From Bradyrhizobium guangxiense (lineage in GTDB: Bacteria; Pseudomonadota; Alphaproteobacteria; Rhizobiales; Xanthobacteraceae), in contig NZ_CP022219.1 of the NCBI RefSeq assembly GCF_004114915.1, positions 6,788,501-6,852,500 of the forward strand: a stretch of 64,000 nt of DNA. Direction: 5' to 3'. Positions 43,624 through 53,764 of the stretch are shown here, one piece after another. The position numbers and the translations under genes were made by a program. The notes beneath the pieces were generated by a model. That model was not told the DNA's origin. It did no database searches and was given only the letters and a program-made list of their open reading frames with translations. Numbering within the stretch: position 1 is the stretch's first letter; each line of letters begins with the position of its first letter.

Positions 43624-45849
43624 ATGGGTCAGACGTTCCGGATCAAGGTGCGCATGCGCCGCTTCAGGCGGCAGCACCCCCGCATCGCCTTTGCGATCCG
43701 CTCCTTCATGATCTTCTTGGCGACCTTCGGCGGCGCCTATGGTTTCGTGTCCGGCAGCCGGTCCGATACCTCCGGCTACGATCCGCACACCTTTGCGATC
43801 GGCGCCAGCTTCCTGTTCGCGCTCGCCTGCCTCGGCCTTGCGACGCTGAGCATGCGCCTGCGTTTCGTGGCCAAGCGGCTGCGCACGCTCGCCGCCCACA
43901 ACGAGACGCTGATCGACCGCAATTGGGAGCTGAAGGAAGCGGAGGAACGGGCCCGCAGCCTGTTCGAGCAGCAGGGCGATCTCATCGTGCTGCGCGCTAC
44001 CGATGGCCGCATCATCTTCGCCAACGAGGCCTATTGCGCGCTCGCGGGACAGCCGCGCAGCGCGCTGCTCGGCACGCGCTTCGATTTCGACGTGCTGGAG
44101 CAGGGCGAGAGCGCGCGCGAGAGCAACGGCACGCGCATCCACGATCAGAAGATCGCAACCCCGCTCGGCGCGCGCTGGATCGCCTGGCGCGAAGGCTATG
44201 TCCGCCTCGATGCCGGCCAGCCCGCCGAACTGCAGAGCGTGGGACGCGACGTCACCGACCGCACCGAGACTGAACGCGCCTTGGCGGACGCCCGCGACCA
44301 GGCCGACGCCGCCAACCGCGCCAAATCGCGCTTCCTGGCGATGGCCTCGCACGAGATCCGCACGCCGCTGAACGGCATCATCGGCATGGGCGGCCTGCTG
44401 CTCGACACGTCGCTGACGCCGGAGCAGGCGACCTATGCGAGGGCCGTCAAGACCTCGGGCGAAGCCTTGATGGCGCTGATCGAGGAATTGCTCGACTATT
44501 CCAAGATCGAGGCCGGCAAGCTCGATCTCGAGCAGCGTCCCTTCGCGCTCTCGACCCTGGTCGAGGAGATCACCGAGCTGCTCGCGCCGCGCGCGCAGGC
44601 AAAGACGCTCGAGATCGCCGCTTATGTCGACGAGCCCCTGCCGCTGGAAGTGGTCGGCGACGCTGCGCGGCTGCGCCAGGTGCTGCTCAACCTCGCTGGC
44701 AACGCCATCAAGTTCACCGCGAATGGCGGCGTCGCGCTGATCGTCGAGCCCGGCATCTGGCCGAACGAGATCAGCTTCCTGGTCCGCGACACCGGCATCG
44801 GCATCGCGCCGGAGGCGCAGCAACGCATCTTCCGTGAATTCGAGCAGGCCGACGAGCGCGTCGCCCGCACCTATGGCGGCACCGGGCTCGGACTTTCCAT
44901 CAGCGAGCGCATCGTCAAGCGCATGGGCGGCCGGATCACGCTCACGAGCGAGCCGGGCAAAGGCTCGACCTTCGAGATCGCGGTGCCGCTTCCGCCGTCG
45001 CCAGCGAGCGCAGGACAGACGGCCTTTCCAAGCCCCGACCTCGCCGGCAAGTCAATTCTCCTCGTCGCCGACGGCATCGAGGCCTCGCTGATCGCGCGGC
45101 GGCTGGAACGCTGGGGCGGCCAGACCTGCCTGGTCGCGGATGCGGCGGTCGCCGAAGCGCTGCTGCCGGAACGCGCATGGCACGCGGTGCTGATCGATCG
45201 TGCGATTGGTGCTGCCACAGCCGACCATCTCGGCGAAGTGTCCCGCGCGCATGCGCAGCAGCGCCTCGTGCTGCTGACGTCGAGCTCACGCCATGAAAAG
45301 CTGTCGCCGGCCTTCACTGGCTTTCTGGTGAAGCCGCTGCGCGCGGCCTCGCTCGCCGCGCGCCTTGCGCTGACGCCGGAGATCGCCTCGCCGGACCTCG
45401 CGCCGGAGCCACCACCTGCAGCCGCCGGCGCGACGCCCGCAAGGGGCCTCTCGATCCTCGTTGCCGAGGACAACGAGATCAACGCGCTGTTGATGCGCTC
45501 GCTACTGACGAAGCTCGGCCACCGCGTCGTCATCGCCGTCCACGGCGAGGCCGCGCTGGAGTCCTGGCTCGCCGCGTCATCGGCCGGCACGCCCTATGAT
45601 CTCGTGCTGATGGATATCCAGATGCCGCAGCTCGACGGCATCGAGGCGACCAAGCGCATCCGCGCGCATGAGGCCGCCACGAGCGGCCACCACACGCCGA
45701 TCCTTGCGCTCACCGCCAACACGCTGGTCGAGGATCGCTATGCCTGCTTCGAAGCGGGCATGACCGGGTTTCTGATCAAGCCGCTCGACCGCGACAAGCT
45801 GGACGAAGCGCTGGCAGGGCTCGCGGCGGCGCAGCGGCTCGCTGTGTAA
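43624..45849 (+). CDS. Hybrid sensor histidine kinase with two receiver domains
   Basis: A 741-residue membrane kinase. Two membrane helices (about 27-45 and 60-78), a PAS-like domain (about 105-220), dimerisation domain with MASHEIRTPLNGII (His near 241), an ATPase domain (NLAGNAIKFT, DTGIGI, GGTGLGLSI), then two receivers. The first (ILLVADGIEAS, VLIDRAIG, FLVKPL) has lost part of its acidic pocket; the second (ILVAEDNEIN, VLMDIQMPQ, LIKPLD) is complete. The ATG at 43624 has AGGG at proper spacing; a GTG two codons earlier is possible. The partner and signal are unknown. Confidence 0.92.
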   Translation: MGQTFRIKVRMRRFRRQHPRIAFAIRSFMIFLATFGGAYGFVSGSRSDTSGYDPHTFAIGASFLFALACLGLATLSMRLRFVAKRLRTLAAHNETLIDRNWELKEAEERARSLFEQQGDLIVLRATDGRIIFANEAYCALAGQPRSALLGTRFDFDVLEQGESARESNGTRIHDQKIATPLGARWIAWREGYVRLDAGQPAELQSVGRDVTDRTETERALADARDQADAANRAKSRFLAMASHEIRTPLNGIIGMGGLLLDTSLTPEQATYARAVKTSGEALMALIEELLDYSKIEAGKLDLEQRPFALSTLVEEITELLAPRAQAKTLEIAAYVDEPLPLEVVGDAARLRQVLLNLAGNAIKFTANGGVALIVEPGIWPNEISFLVRDTGIGIAPEAQQRIFREFEQADERVARTYGGTGLGLSISERIVKRMGGRITLTSEPGKGSTFEIAVPLPPSPASAGQTAFPSPDLAGKSILLVADGIEASLIARRLERWGGQTCLVADAAVAEALLPERAWHAVLIDRAIGAATADHLGEVSRAHAQQRLVLLTSSSRHEKLSPAFTGFLVKPLRAASLAARLALTPEIASPDLAPEPPPAAAGATPARGLSILVAEDNEINALLMRSLLTKLGHRVVIAVHGEAALESWLAASSAGTPYDLVLMDIQMPQLDGIEATKRIRAHEAATSGHHTPILALTANTLVEDRYACFEAGMTGFLIKPLDRDKLDEALAGLAAAQRLAV

Positions 45850-45952
45850 TCGGGAACCTCGCGGGAATCTGAACCCGTTCGGCAATCAGCAATTGAATTC
45901 GGCGGCCCTGCGCGTCACCATCCTGGGGGGCATTCGCAAGGGGATCTCGCGC

Positions 45953-46582
45953 ATGAATGTGCTCTGCCGCCTCGCAATCGTTGTCCTCCTCGCCGGAATT
46001 TCCCACCACGCCGCGGCCGATACGCCGGAGCTCATCTCATCGCTCAAGCAGGGCGGCTATGTCTTGATCTTTCGGCACACCGCGACCGACGACAGCCAAA
46101 AGGACGTCTACCCGTTCAAGTTCGACGACATGAGCGCCCAGCGTCAGCTCAGTGAAAAGGGTAGGGACATGGCGCGTCAGATCGGGGCGGCGATCAAGGA
46201 CCTCGCGATCCCGATCGGCGACGTCTACACCAGCCGGCTGAACCGCGCGATCGAGGCCGGCAAGCTGATCTCCGGCCGCGAGGTCAAGCCGGTCGACACG
46301 TTGACGGACAGCAGCAGCGCCAGCGCATCGGGAATGGCAAACCCGACCGGCGCCAATGCAAGGGCCGGACAGGCCGTGCGTCAGCTCGTCGATGCGCCGC
46401 CGAGGGCGGGCACGAACACGTTCCTGATCACCCACAAGACCAACATCGCCGATGCCTTCGGCAAGGACGCCGGCGACGTGCAGGAGGGCGAGGCTTTCGT
46501 CTACAAGGCCAGCGGCTCCGGTCCCGCCACCTTTGCGGGACGCATCAAGATCGCCGATTGGAGTGCGAAGGCCGGCAAGTGA
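45953..46582 (+). CDS. Periplasmic histidine phosphatase-family protein
   Basis: A 209-residue protein with a signal peptide (LCRLAIVVLLAGISHHAAA) and a histidine-phosphatase superfamily fold: VLIFRHTATDDS carries the catalytic RH, followed by LSEKGRDMARQIG, VYTSRLNRAIEAGKLI, and FLITHKTNI with the second His. The ATG at 45953 places the signal peptide at the very N-terminus; an upstream in-frame start at 45893 is less likely. Substrate unknown; many members are acid phosphatase-like or regulatory. Confidence 0.85.
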   Translation: MNVLCRLAIVVLLAGISHHAAADTPELISSLKQGGYVLIFRHTATDDSQKDVYPFKFDDMSAQRQLSEKGRDMARQIGAAIKDLAIPIGDVYTSRLNRAIEAGKLISGREVKPVDTLTDSSSASASGMANPTGANARAGQAVRQLVDAPPRAGTNTFLITHKTNIADAFGKDAGDVQEGEAFVYKASGSGPATFAGRIKIADWSAKAGK

Positions 46583-46695
46583 CCGACCGCAACTGGTTCG
46601 GCTGCCGGTGCGACGAAGGCGGGCCGTGACTTGCCGCGCCGTCACGGTCCTGTGCTACCAACGTGCGGTGAGGTGCGACTGGAGGCCGGCAACAC

Positions 46696-47754
46696 GTGAG
46701 AACATCGGAAGACCGCTCATTCCTCGTCTGGCTTGGCGTGATCTCCCTCGCGTTCGGCTGGCTGCTTTGGCCTTTCTCCGGCGCCTTGTTGTGGGCCACG
46801 CTGCTGGCGATCATCTTCGCGCCCTTCTATCGAGCTTGCCTGGAAAGATTTCCGGAATGGCGCAATCTCGCGGCACTTTCCACCGTCATCGTCGTGGTCG
46901 TCATGGTCCTGATTCCCGTCGGGGTCGTGATCGCTTCACTCATCGACCAGGGAGGCGAGCTGGTTCAGCGCGTTCAGAGTGGCGAGATCAACCTGGCTCA
47001 TCCTCTGCAGCAACTGAAAGCCGCGCTGCCGGACTGGGCTACGTCCATGTCAGATCGCCTGGCGGGCATCGACCTGTCGGCTTTGAAAGAACGCTTGTCG
47101 AGCCTGGTGGTCCCGGCCGGGCAGCAGCTGGCGGGGCACGCGATCAACATCGGCCAGTTGACGGTGGAGTTCGTCGCGAGCCTGCTCGTGATGCTCTACT
47201 TGCTGTTCTTCTTCCTGCGCGACGGCGACGAGCTGAACCTGCGCATCCGCAGCGCGCTGCCGCTGCGGGGGAGCCATACCGCCGAGATCCTGGATGCGTT
47301 CACCCTGGCCGTTCGCGGGACGATCAAGGGCATCATTCTGGTTGCGCTGATCCAGGGCGCGCTTGGCGGTCTGATCTTCTGGCTGCTCGGCCTGACTGCG
47401 CCGCTGCTGGCGGGCGCCATCATGGCGCTGTTTTCGCTTCTTCCGGTGCTCGGCTCCGCCCTGGTCTGGGTTCCGGCCGGCCTCTATTTGCTCGTGACGG
47501 GCGCCGTCACGAAGGGGATCATCCTGCTCGCTTTCGGGACCTTCGTGATCGGCCTTGCCGACAACTTCCTCCGCCCCATCCTGGTCGGACAGTCGATCCG
47601 GATGCCGAGCTATGTCGTGTTGCTCGCGACCCTGGGTGGCCTGGCAACCTTCGGAGCGAACGGCTTCGTCATCGGGCCGCTCGTCGCCGCCATGTTTCTG
47701 ACGGCGTGGCACATCTTCGTCAGCGCGGAACAGCGACAAGAGGTTCGCGACTGA
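46696..47754 (+). CDS. AI-2E family (PerM/YdiK-like) transporter
   Basis: A 352-residue integral membrane protein with seven to eight hydrophobic segments, including WPFSGALLWATLLAIIFAPF near the start, VIVVVVMVLIPVGVVIASL and a C-terminal cluster (LLAGAIMALFSLLPVLGSAL, GTFVIGLADNFLRPILVG, FGANGFVIGPLVAAM). The GLADNFLRP motif is typical of the AI-2E transporter family, whose members are thought to export small molecules; actual substrates are mostly unproven. It starts with GTG at 46696 after GGAGGCCGG. Confidence 0.92.
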   Translation: MRTSEDRSFLVWLGVISLAFGWLLWPFSGALLWATLLAIIFAPFYRACLERFPEWRNLAALSTVIVVVVMVLIPVGVVIASLIDQGGELVQRVQSGEINLAHPLQQLKAALPDWATSMSDRLAGIDLSALKERLSSLVVPAGQQLAGHAINIGQLTVEFVASLLVMLYLLFFFLRDGDELNLRIRSALPLRGSHTAEILDAFTLAVRGTIKGIILVALIQGALGGLIFWLLGLTAPLLAGAIMALFSLLPVLGSALVWVPAGLYLLVTGAVTKGIILLAFGTFVIGLADNFLRPILVGQSIRMPSYVVLLATLGGLATFGANGFVIGPLVAAMFLTAWHIFVSAEQRQEVRD

Positions 47755-47758
47755 CCTG

Positions 47759-47998
47759 TTACGCGGCGTGCGCCACAAAACGCAGCGCGGAGAGCTTGTC
47801 AGGCGGGCCGAGAGTTCCCTTGAAGATGGTGTCGGTCTGCGCGGCGCGCTTGCAGTGCGGGCAAACGAAGAGATGCGCAATGACCGGAACCGGCTCATCC
47901 GCGAGCAGCTCCGAGCGGTACCACCGCATCTCGATGTGACAATCGGGGCAGGTCGGTGCTTCGAGCTGCTCCGCGGCGCTTCTCAGTCGATCAACCAT
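47759..47998 (-). CDS. Small zinc-ribbon protein
   Basis: A 79-residue protein with two Cys pairs, CPDCHIEM (17-24) and VCPHCKRA (45-52), a typical zinc ribbon, and no other recognisable domain. It converges on the AI-2E gene with a 4-base gap. Rhizobial genomes have several such proteins of unknown function. Confidence 0.7.
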   Translation of the reverse strand: MVDRLRSAAEQLEAPTCPDCHIEMRWYRSELLADEPVPVIAHLFVCPHCKRAAQTDTIFKGTLGPPDKLSALRFVAHAA

Positions 47999-48097
47999 GG
48001 AGCCCTCGCGATTCGAAGGTCATAGCTGAATACCTCTTGCCGGTCTGCAACAAAAGACACTCTGTCCAAACCGACCAGGGCCATCTCACCGTTGCGC

Positions 48098-49054
48098 TTA
48101 CAGGCGCCTGAGCGCCACGCTCTCCACCGCGTGGTCGGCGCCCTTCTTCAGGATCAGCGTCGCGCGCGGACGGGTCGGCAGAATGTTGTCCTCGAGATTG
48201 GCGAGGTTGGTGCGCTCCCAGATCGCGGTGGCGGTGGCCGTGGCCTCCTCGTCCGAGAGCAGCGCATAACGGTTGAAGTAGGACTTCGGATTGGTGAATG
48301 CGGTATCGCGCAGCGCCAGGAAGCGCTTGATGTACCATTGCCGCAGCGCCGCCTCGTCGGCGTCAATATAGACCGAGAAATCGAAGAAGTCGGAAACCAC
48401 CGGCACCGCCTTGCCGTCGCGCGGCAGCTTGCCGGTCTGCAGGACGTTGACGCCCTCGACGATCAGGATGTCGGGCTGGTCGATCTCGGCCCATTCGTTC
48501 GGCACGATGTCATAGGTCAGATGCGAATAGACCGGCGAGCGCACATGGCGGCGGCCGGACTTGATATCGGAGAGGAAGCTCAGCAGCAGCGGCAGATCGT
48601 AGCTCTCGGGAAACCCCTTCTTCTGCAGAATGCCCTGCTGCTCGAGCAGCGCCTTCGGATAAAGAAATCCGTCGGTGGTGATCAGCTCGACCTTCGGGCG
48701 CGGCGACCAGCGCGCCAGCAATGCCTGAAGCACGCGGGCCGTGGTGGATTTCCCGACCGCGACCGATCCGGCAACGCCGATGATGTAGGGCACCTTGCGG
48801 TCGCGGATGTTGAGGAATTGGCGCTCGGCGTAGTACAGGCGCTGCATCGCGTCGACATAGATCGAGAGCAGGCGCGACAGCGGCAGGTAGATGTCCTCGA
48901 CCTCCTTGAGATCGAGGCGATCGTGCAACGAGCGCAGCCGGTCGAACTCGCCCGGCTCCAGCGTCATCGGGGTGTCGTCGCGCAGACGCGCCCACTCCTC
49001 GCGCGTATAGATGCGGTACGGATTATACTGCTGCTCGGGTGCGCGGATATCCAT
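48098..49054 (-). CDS. coaA: Pantothenate kinase type I
   Basis: A 318-residue cytosolic kinase that phosphorylates pantothenate, the first step of CoA synthesis. The P-loop [12 protein letters not shown] lies near residue 93, followed by [11 protein letters not shown], family text [24 protein letters not shown], and a C-terminal [14 protein letters not shown] region. Length and motifs match E. coli-type CoaA. The start is the ATG at 49054. It follows hisE in the same direction with a 24-base gap, which is a common Bradyrhizobium arrangement. Confidence 0.96.
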   Translation of the reverse strand: MDIRAPEQQYNPYRIYTREEWARLRDDTPMTLEPGEFDRLRSLHDRLDLKEVEDIYLPLSRLLSIYVDAMQRLYYAERQFLNIRDRKVPYIIGVAGSVAVGKSTTARVLQALLARWSPRPKVELITTDGFLYPKALLEQQGILQKKGFPESYDLPLLLSFLSDIKSGRRHVRSPVYSHLTYDIVPNEWAEIDQPDILIVEGVNVLQTGKLPRDGKAVPVVSDFFDFSVYIDADEAALRQWYIKRFLALRDTAFTNPKSYFNRYALLSDEEATATATAIWERTNLANLEDNILPTRPRATLILKKGADHAVESVALRRL

Positions 49055-49078
49055 GACGCCGCCTTTCCGTTGCTTCGA

Positions 49079-49402
49079 TCAATCGCTCTTGCGCGACGCC
49101 TTTTCTTCCAACCCTGACATCGACGTGCGCTTGCCCAGCGCAGCCTCGACCTCTTCTAGCTTTATGCCGCGTGCCTTCAAAAGCACAAGGAAATGATAGA
49201 GCAGGTCCGCGCCCTCGGCGATCAGATGCGCGCGGTCGTTTTCGACTGCTGCGATTACGGTTTCGACTGCTTCCTCGCCGAACTTCTTGGCGCAATGCTC
49301 GGCGCCCTTGTCGAGCAGCTTGCGGGTATACGACACCTCGCCGCCGGCCGCGGCGCGGGCGTCGATGGTCTCGACCAGATCATGGATCGTGAAACGCGGC
49401 AT
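49079..49402 (-). CDS. hisE: Phosphoribosyl-ATP pyrophosphatase
   Basis: A 107-residue MazG-fold enzyme that hydrolyses phosphoribosyl-ATP in the second step of histidine synthesis. FGEEAVETVIAA and LIAEGADLLYHFLVLL carry the conserved acidic residues. The ATG at 49402 (MPRFTIHDLV) is chosen; six extra upstream codons are possible. It lies between hisF and coaA in a minus-strand run. Confidence 0.95.
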   Translation of the reverse strand: MPRFTIHDLVETIDARAAAGGEVSYTRKLLDKGAEHCAKKFGEEAVETVIAAVENDRAHLIAEGADLLYHFLVLLKARGIKLEEVEAALGKRTSMSGLEEKASRKSD

Positions 49403-49479
49403 CGGATTACTCGGAAACACATGAGGCCACGGAAGCCGTTCCCCACCGGCTTATGTAGCATTTTTGCAGGTCGGAGTCG

Positions 49480-50253
49480 TCAGGCATCGAGGCGCATCGG
49501 CAGCCCGCGGCGGGCCATGTGCTCCTTGGCTTCACGGATGGTGAATTCCCCGAAATGGAAGATCGAGGCCGCCAGCACGGCTGTGGCGTGTCCGTCGCGG
49601 ATGCCGTCGACCAGATGATCGAGATTGCCGACGCCGCCCGAGGCGATCACCGGGACGGGCACACTGTCGGCGATCGCCCGGGTCAGCGGGATGTCGAAGC
49701 CTTGCCTGGTGCCGTCGCGATCCATCGAGGTGAGCAGGATTTCACCGGCGCCGAGCGCGACCACTTCCTGGGCATATTCGATGGCGTCGATGCCGGTCGA
49801 GTTGCGGCCGCCATGGGTGAAGATCTCCCAGCGATCGCCGCCCGGACGCTTGACCCGCTTGGCGTCGATCGCGACCACCACGCACTGCTCGCCGAATTTT
49901 TCGGCAGCTTCCTTGACGAACTCGCGGCGGGATACCGCCGCGCTGTTGATCGAGACCTTGTCGGCGCCGGCGCGCAGCAGCGTCTTGATGTCGTTGACCT
50001 CGCGCACGCCGCCGCCGACGGTCACGGGCATGAAGCAGGCTTCCGCCGTGCGGCGGACCACGTCCAGCATGATGCCGCGGTTCTCGTGGGTGGCGGTGAT
50101 GTCGAGGAAAGTGAGCTCGTCGGCGCCGGCGGCGTCATAGGCGATCGCGGCTTCGACGGGATCGCCGGCATCGCGCAGATCGACGAAGTTGACGCCCTTG
50201 ACGACGCGGCCGTCCTTGACGTCGAGGCAGGGGATCACGCGGACCTTGAACAT
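49480..50253 (-). CDS. hisF: Imidazole glycerol phosphate synthase, cyclase subunit
   Basis: A 257-residue TIM-barrel enzyme that, with HisH, converts PRFAR to imidazole glycerol phosphate and AICAR. Conserved text: [15 protein letters not shown] with catalytic Asp near 11, [24 protein letters not shown] with the second Asp near 130, and PVIASGGVG. It lies 3 bases after hisA. The ATG is at 50253. Confidence 0.97.
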   Translation of the reverse strand: MFKVRVIPCLDVKDGRVVKGVNFVDLRDAGDPVEAAIAYDAAGADELTFLDITATHENRGIMLDVVRRTAEACFMPVTVGGGVREVNDIKTLLRAGADKVSINSAAVSRREFVKEAAEKFGEQCVVVAIDAKRVKRPGGDRWEIFTHGGRNSTGIDAIEYAQEVVALGAGEILLTSMDRDGTRQGFDIPLTRAIADSVPVPVIASGGVGNLDHLVDGIRDGHATAVLAASIFHFGEFTIREAKEHMARRGLPMRLDA

Positions 50254-50256
50254 GTG

Positions 50257-51000
50257 TCAGCTCCCGGGCGCGCGCGCGTTGCGGATCAGGGTGAGGGCTG
50301 CGGCGGGATCGAGCCGGCCGTCGTAAAGCGCGCGGCCCGCGATCGCGCCGGCGAGCCTCGATGCGCGCGGCGTCAGCATCGCCTTGACATCCGCGATCGA
50401 GGCGAGGCCGCCGGAGGCGATCACGGGGATCGAGATGGCATCGGCCAGCGCGATGGTCGCATCCAGGTTCAGGCCCTTGAGCAGGCCGTCGCGCGCGATG
50501 TCGGTGAAGATGATGGCGGCAACGCCGGCATCCTCGAACCGCTTGGCGATCTCCAGCGCCGTGACTTGCGAGGTCTCGGCCCAGCCTTCGACCGCGACCT
50601 TGCCGTCGCGCGCGTCCAGCCCGACCGCGACGCGGCCGGGGAATTTCTTCGCCGCAGCCTTCACCAGCTCGGGATCGCGCACCGCAGCGGTGCCGATGAT
50701 GACGCGGGTGATGCCCTTGTCGAGCCAGGCTTCGACGGTCTTGAGATCGCGAATGCCGCCGCCGAGCTGCACCGGAATCTTGATCGTCTTCAGCATCGCC
50801 TCGACGGCCTCGGCGTTCACCGGCTTGCCGGCAAAGGCACCGTCGAGGTCGACGACGTGGAGATACTCAAAACCCTGCTCGACGAAGCTCTGCGCCTGCG
50901 CGGCGGGATTGAGGTTGAACACCGTCGCGCGCGCCATGTCGCCTTGCTCGAGGCGCACGCACTGGCCGTTCTTGAGATCGATCGCGGGAAAGAGGATCAT
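50257..51000 (-). CDS. hisA: ProFAR isomerase
   Basis: A 247-residue TIM-barrel isomerase of histidine synthesis, converting ProFAR to [22 protein letters not shown] gives the catalytic Asp8, VQLGGGIRD and IFTDIARDG the second Asp, and VIASGGLAS the phosphate-binding strand. The ATG is at 51000. It is followed 3 bases later by hisF and is separated from hisH by a repeat-bearing gap (51001-51172). Confidence 0.97.
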   Translation of the reverse strand: MILFPAIDLKNGQCVRLEQGDMARATVFNLNPAAQAQSFVEQGFEYLHVVDLDGAFAGKPVNAEAVEAMLKTIKIPVQLGGGIRDLKTVEAWLDKGITRVIIGTAAVRDPELVKAAAKKFPGRVAVGLDARDGKVAVEGWAETSQVTALEIAKRFEDAGVAAIIFTDIARDGLLKGLNLDATIALADAISIPVIASGGLASIADVKAMLTPRASRLAGAIAGRALYDGRLDPAAALTLIRNARAPGS

Positions 51001-51032
51001 GATTGAGCCAAGTTTTTTCTGCGCAAACAGTG

Positions 51033-51151
51033 CGCTCCCTCCCCCCTTGTGGGGGAGGGTTGGGGAGAGGGGTAGGCCACGAACACCGCCGTTGCGGCTA
51101 CCCCCCTCCCGAACGCTGCGCGTTCGACCTCCCCCACAAGGGGGGAGGTCA
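51033..51151. repeat. GC-rich inverted repeat between hisH and hisA
   Basis: CTCCCCCCTTGTGGGGGAG at 51036-51054 and a matching ACCTCCCCCACAAGGGGGGA at 51130-51149 are inverted copies around a GC-rich centre. Each arm is also partly self-complementary. The layout is that of a REP/BIME-like intergenic element, placed inside the his operon. Confidence 0.7.
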
Positions 51152-51172
51152 CAAGGGAGCGCGGAGCAACCA

Positions 51173-51823
51173 TCACGGTTTCCATCGCAAGAAATTCGAG
51201 ATCAGAGCGAGGCCGAAGCGCTGGCTCTTCTCGGGGTGAAACTGCGTGCCGATGGCGGTGTCCTTCGCGACGATCGCGGTGACGGCCCCGCCGTAATCTG
51301 CGCGCGCCAGCACGTCCGCCTCGCTGGCGGGATTGAGGTGGTAGGAATGCACGAAATAGGCGTGCTGGCCCTTGGGGCCGAGCGGCAGCTTGTTCAGCAC
51401 CGGATGCTCCCTGAGCACCTCGAGCGTGTTCCAGCCCATGTGCGGGATCTTCAGGCTCTCGTCGCGCGGCGTGATCTTCTCGACGTCGCCGCCGATCCAG
51501 TTCAGGCCTTCGGTGATGACATGCTCCTTGCCGCGGCTTTCCATCAACTGCATGCCGACGCAGATGCCGAAGAACGGCCGCGCCTTGACGCGCACGGCTT
51601 CGGTGATCGCCTCGACCATGCCGTTGACGGCGTCTAACCCGCGCCGGCAATCGGCAAAGGCGCCGACGCCGGGCAGCACCAGGCGGTCAGCCTCGTAAGC
51701 CCGATCGGGATCGCTGGTGACGAAGACCTTCTGCGGATTTTCCAGGCCGCGCGCGGCGCGCTCGAAGGCTTTCGCGGCGGAATGCAGGTTTCCGGAACCG
51801 TAATCGATGATGGCGACGCTCAT
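51173..51823 (-). CDS. hisH: Imidazole glycerol phosphate synthase, amidotransferase subunit
   Basis: A 216-residue class I glutamine amidotransferase that supplies ammonia to His[12 protein letters not shown] start, [24 protein letters not shown] with the nucleophile Cys, and [10 protein letters not shown] with the catalytic His and Glu. The ATG at 51823 overlaps the upstream DUF2628 gene by 4 bases. A much longer in-frame ORF reaching 52225 is an artefact through that gene. Confidence 0.96.
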   Translation of the reverse strand: MSVAIIDYGSGNLHSAAKAFERAARGLENPQKVFVTSDPDRAYEADRLVLPGVGAFADCRRGLDAVNGMVEAITEAVRVKARPFFGICVGMQLMESRGKEHVITEGLNWIGGDVEKITPRDESLKIPHMGWNTLEVLREHPVLNKLPLGPKGQHAYFVHSYHLNPASEADVLARADYGGAVTAIVAKDTAIGTQFHPEKSQRFGLALISNFLRWKP

Positions 51824-52350
51824 CTTGACCCTCCCGGTTCTGGAAACAACCCGATGATGCCGCCGGCCGGAATGGGCGGCGGGTTCGAGAATTGCTGGCC
51901 CGGCACGCCGCGGGTCGGCGGCGGGCCGCCGCGATCGACGGCCCATTGATCGTTCACGATGCCGTGCTGCTTCTGGCTCCAGCGCTCGAAGAAGCGGCGT
52001 TCGGCGGTGTCCTCGTCGTCGGCAATCACCACGTCCAGCTGGCGCCATCTGCCGCGCGACAGCGTCCAGCGGCGCAGGCTCGAAGCCTCGAGACCCATCA
52101 GCAGGGCAACGATGAGATCGGCGAGGAAAATCGACGAACGTCCGACACCGAGGCTCGACAGCCCCGCGTTGAACGCCGCCACGAAGATCAGATAGCCGAT
52201 CAGGGCCAGCCACAGCCGATTCCACAGCAGCCAGAACGGTCCGAAGATCATCGCCCAGAAATGAAAGCCGTCGCGCACGAACACGAACTTGTCGGTCGCA
52301 CGCAGATCGGCTCCGGCGGGGGAGGGAGCATGAACCGTGTAGACAGGCAT
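51820..52350 (-). CDS. DUF2628 membrane protein
   Basis: A 176-residue protein. [28 protein letters not shown] (about 26-55) is the DUF2628 signature; further hydrophobic stretches run to about residue 88, and the C-terminal half is soluble and Pro/Gly-rich. Function unknown. It sits between hisB and hisH, overlapping hisH by 4 bases, and is conserved at this place in Bradyrhizobium relatives as far as I recall. Confidence 0.88.
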   Translation of the reverse strand: MPVYTVHAPSPAGADLRATDKFVFVRDGFHFWAMIFGPFWLLWNRLWLALIGYLIFVAAFNAGLSSLGVGRSSIFLADLIVALLMGLEASSLRRWTLSRGRWRQLDVVIADDEDTAERRFFERWSQKQHGIVNDQWAVDRGGPPPTRGVPGQQFSNPPPIPAGGIIGLFPEPGGSR

Positions 52351-52414
52351 GGTGATGCCCCGTTCCTAGAAATTCAGTGATACCGCAAGCGGCGCGCGCC
52401 GCCGGCCGAAAAGG

Positions 52415-53008
52415 TCAGCCGCCGAGCGAGCCCTTGGTGGACGGGATCTCGCCCACGGCCTTCGGATCGATCGCGACCGCCGTGCGCAGCGCCCGCGCCA
52501 GACCCTTGAAGCAGGACTCGGCGATATGGTGGCTGTTATCGCCATATAGGGTCTCGACGTGGAGAGTCACGCCGGCGTTGATGGCGAAGGCCTGGAACCA
52601 CTCGCGCACCAGCTCGGTGTCGAACTCACCGATCTTGTCGCGGGGGAAGTCGGCCTTGAACACCAGGAACGGGCGACCCGAGATGTCGATGACCACGCGC
52701 GTCAGCGTCTCGTCCATGGGCATGTGCACGCCGGCATAGCGGGTGATGCCCGCCATGTTACCGAGCGCCTGCTTGACCGCCTGGCCGAGCGCGATGCCGG
52801 TGTCTTCGGTGGTATGGTGGTAATCAATGTGCAGATCGCCCGCCGCTTTGACCGTGAGATCGATGCGGGAATGGCGGGCGAGGAGATCGAGCATATGGTC
52901 GAAAAAGCCGATGCCGGTCGCGATATTGGCCACGCCGGTGCCATCGAGGTTCACGGAGACCTCGATGTCGGTTTCCTTGGTCTTGCGCTTGATCGTCGCG
53001 GTGCGCAT
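52415..53008 (-). CDS. hisB: Imidazoleglycerol-phosphate dehydratase
   Basis: A 197-residue manganese-dependent dehydratase for the sixth step of histidine synthesis. [16 protein letters not shown] and [18 protein letters not shown] hold metal-binding His clusters; [18 protein letters not shown] near the end holds the second set. The ATG is at 53008. It is divergent from hslV across about 190 bases, which should contain both promoters. Confidence 0.97.
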   Translation of the reverse strand: MRTATIKRKTKETDIEVSVNLDGTGVANIATGIGFFDHMLDLLARHSRIDLTVKAAGDLHIDYHHTTEDTGIALGQAVKQALGNMAGITRYAGVHMPMDETLTRVVIDISGRPFLVFKADFPRDKIGEFDTELVREWFQAFAINAGVTLHVETLYGDNSHHIAESCFKGLARALRTAVAIDPKAVGEIPSTKGSLGG

Positions 53009-53200
53009 TGAAATGCGGTTTCCATTCTAGCTTGGGAGCCGAAAACGCCAGTCTCTTAACAGCCAAATGACGCCTTCGCTACTGCGGGAACGGCTGGCCG
53101 GGCCTCTACTTCTGCCTATGGTGAGCGAAATTTGGTCCGGAACGGCCCGTTGTGCCCTGCTCCCCGACCGCCTAAATCAGGCCGACAACGAGGGTCATCC

Positions 53201-53761
53201 ATGCAAGATTCCCAGAACCGCTCGCCGGGCTGGCACGGCACCACGATTTTGACGGTCCGCAAGGGCGGCAAGGTGGTGGTCGGCGGCGACGGCCAGGTCT
53301 CGATCGGCCAGACCGTGATCAAGTCCAACGCCAAGAAGGTCCGCAAGCTGGGCAAGGGCGACGTTATCGGCGGCTTTGCCGGCGCGACCGCCGACGCCTT
53401 CACCCTGTTCGAGCGGCTCGAAGCCAAGCTCGACCAATATCCTGGGCAGCTGACCCGGGCCGCCGTGGAGCTGGCCAAGGACTGGCGCACCGACCGCTAT
53501 TTGCGGCGGCTGGAGGCCATGATGATCGTGGCCGACAAGGACGTCTCCCTCGTGCTCACAGGCACCGGCGACGTGCTGGAGCCCGAGGCCGGCGTGATGG
53601 CGATCGGCTCTGGCGGCAACTATGCCTTGGCGGCGGCCCGGGCCCTGCTCGACACCGACAAGGACGCCGAGACCATCGTCCGCCGTTCCCTCGACATCGC
53701 GGCCGACATCTGCGTCTACACCAACCGCAATTTGACCATTGAGAGCTTGGCGACTGGCTAG
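53201..53761 (+). CDS. hslV: HslV peptidase subunit of the HslUV protease
   Basis: A 186-residue proteasome-like peptidase. After a short lead ([13 protein letters not shown]) the mature enzyme begins at [19 protein letters not shown] with the N-terminal Thr nucleophile, then [16 protein letters not shown] and [17 protein letters not shown]. The ATG at 53201 follows GAGGG; the frame extends upstream to 53132 without support. It forms the protease with HslU (54929) and is followed 3 bases later by a GNAT gene. Confidence 0.96.
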   Translation: MQDSQNRSPGWHGTTILTVRKGGKVVVGGDGQVSIGQTVIKSNAKKVRKLGKGDVIGGFAGATADAFTLFERLEAKLDQYPGQLTRAAVELAKDWRTDRYLRRLEAMMIVADKDVSLVLTGTGDVLEPEAGVMAIGSGGNYALAAARALLDTDKDAETIVRRSLDIAADICVYTNRNLTIESLATG

Positions 53762-53764
53762 GCG

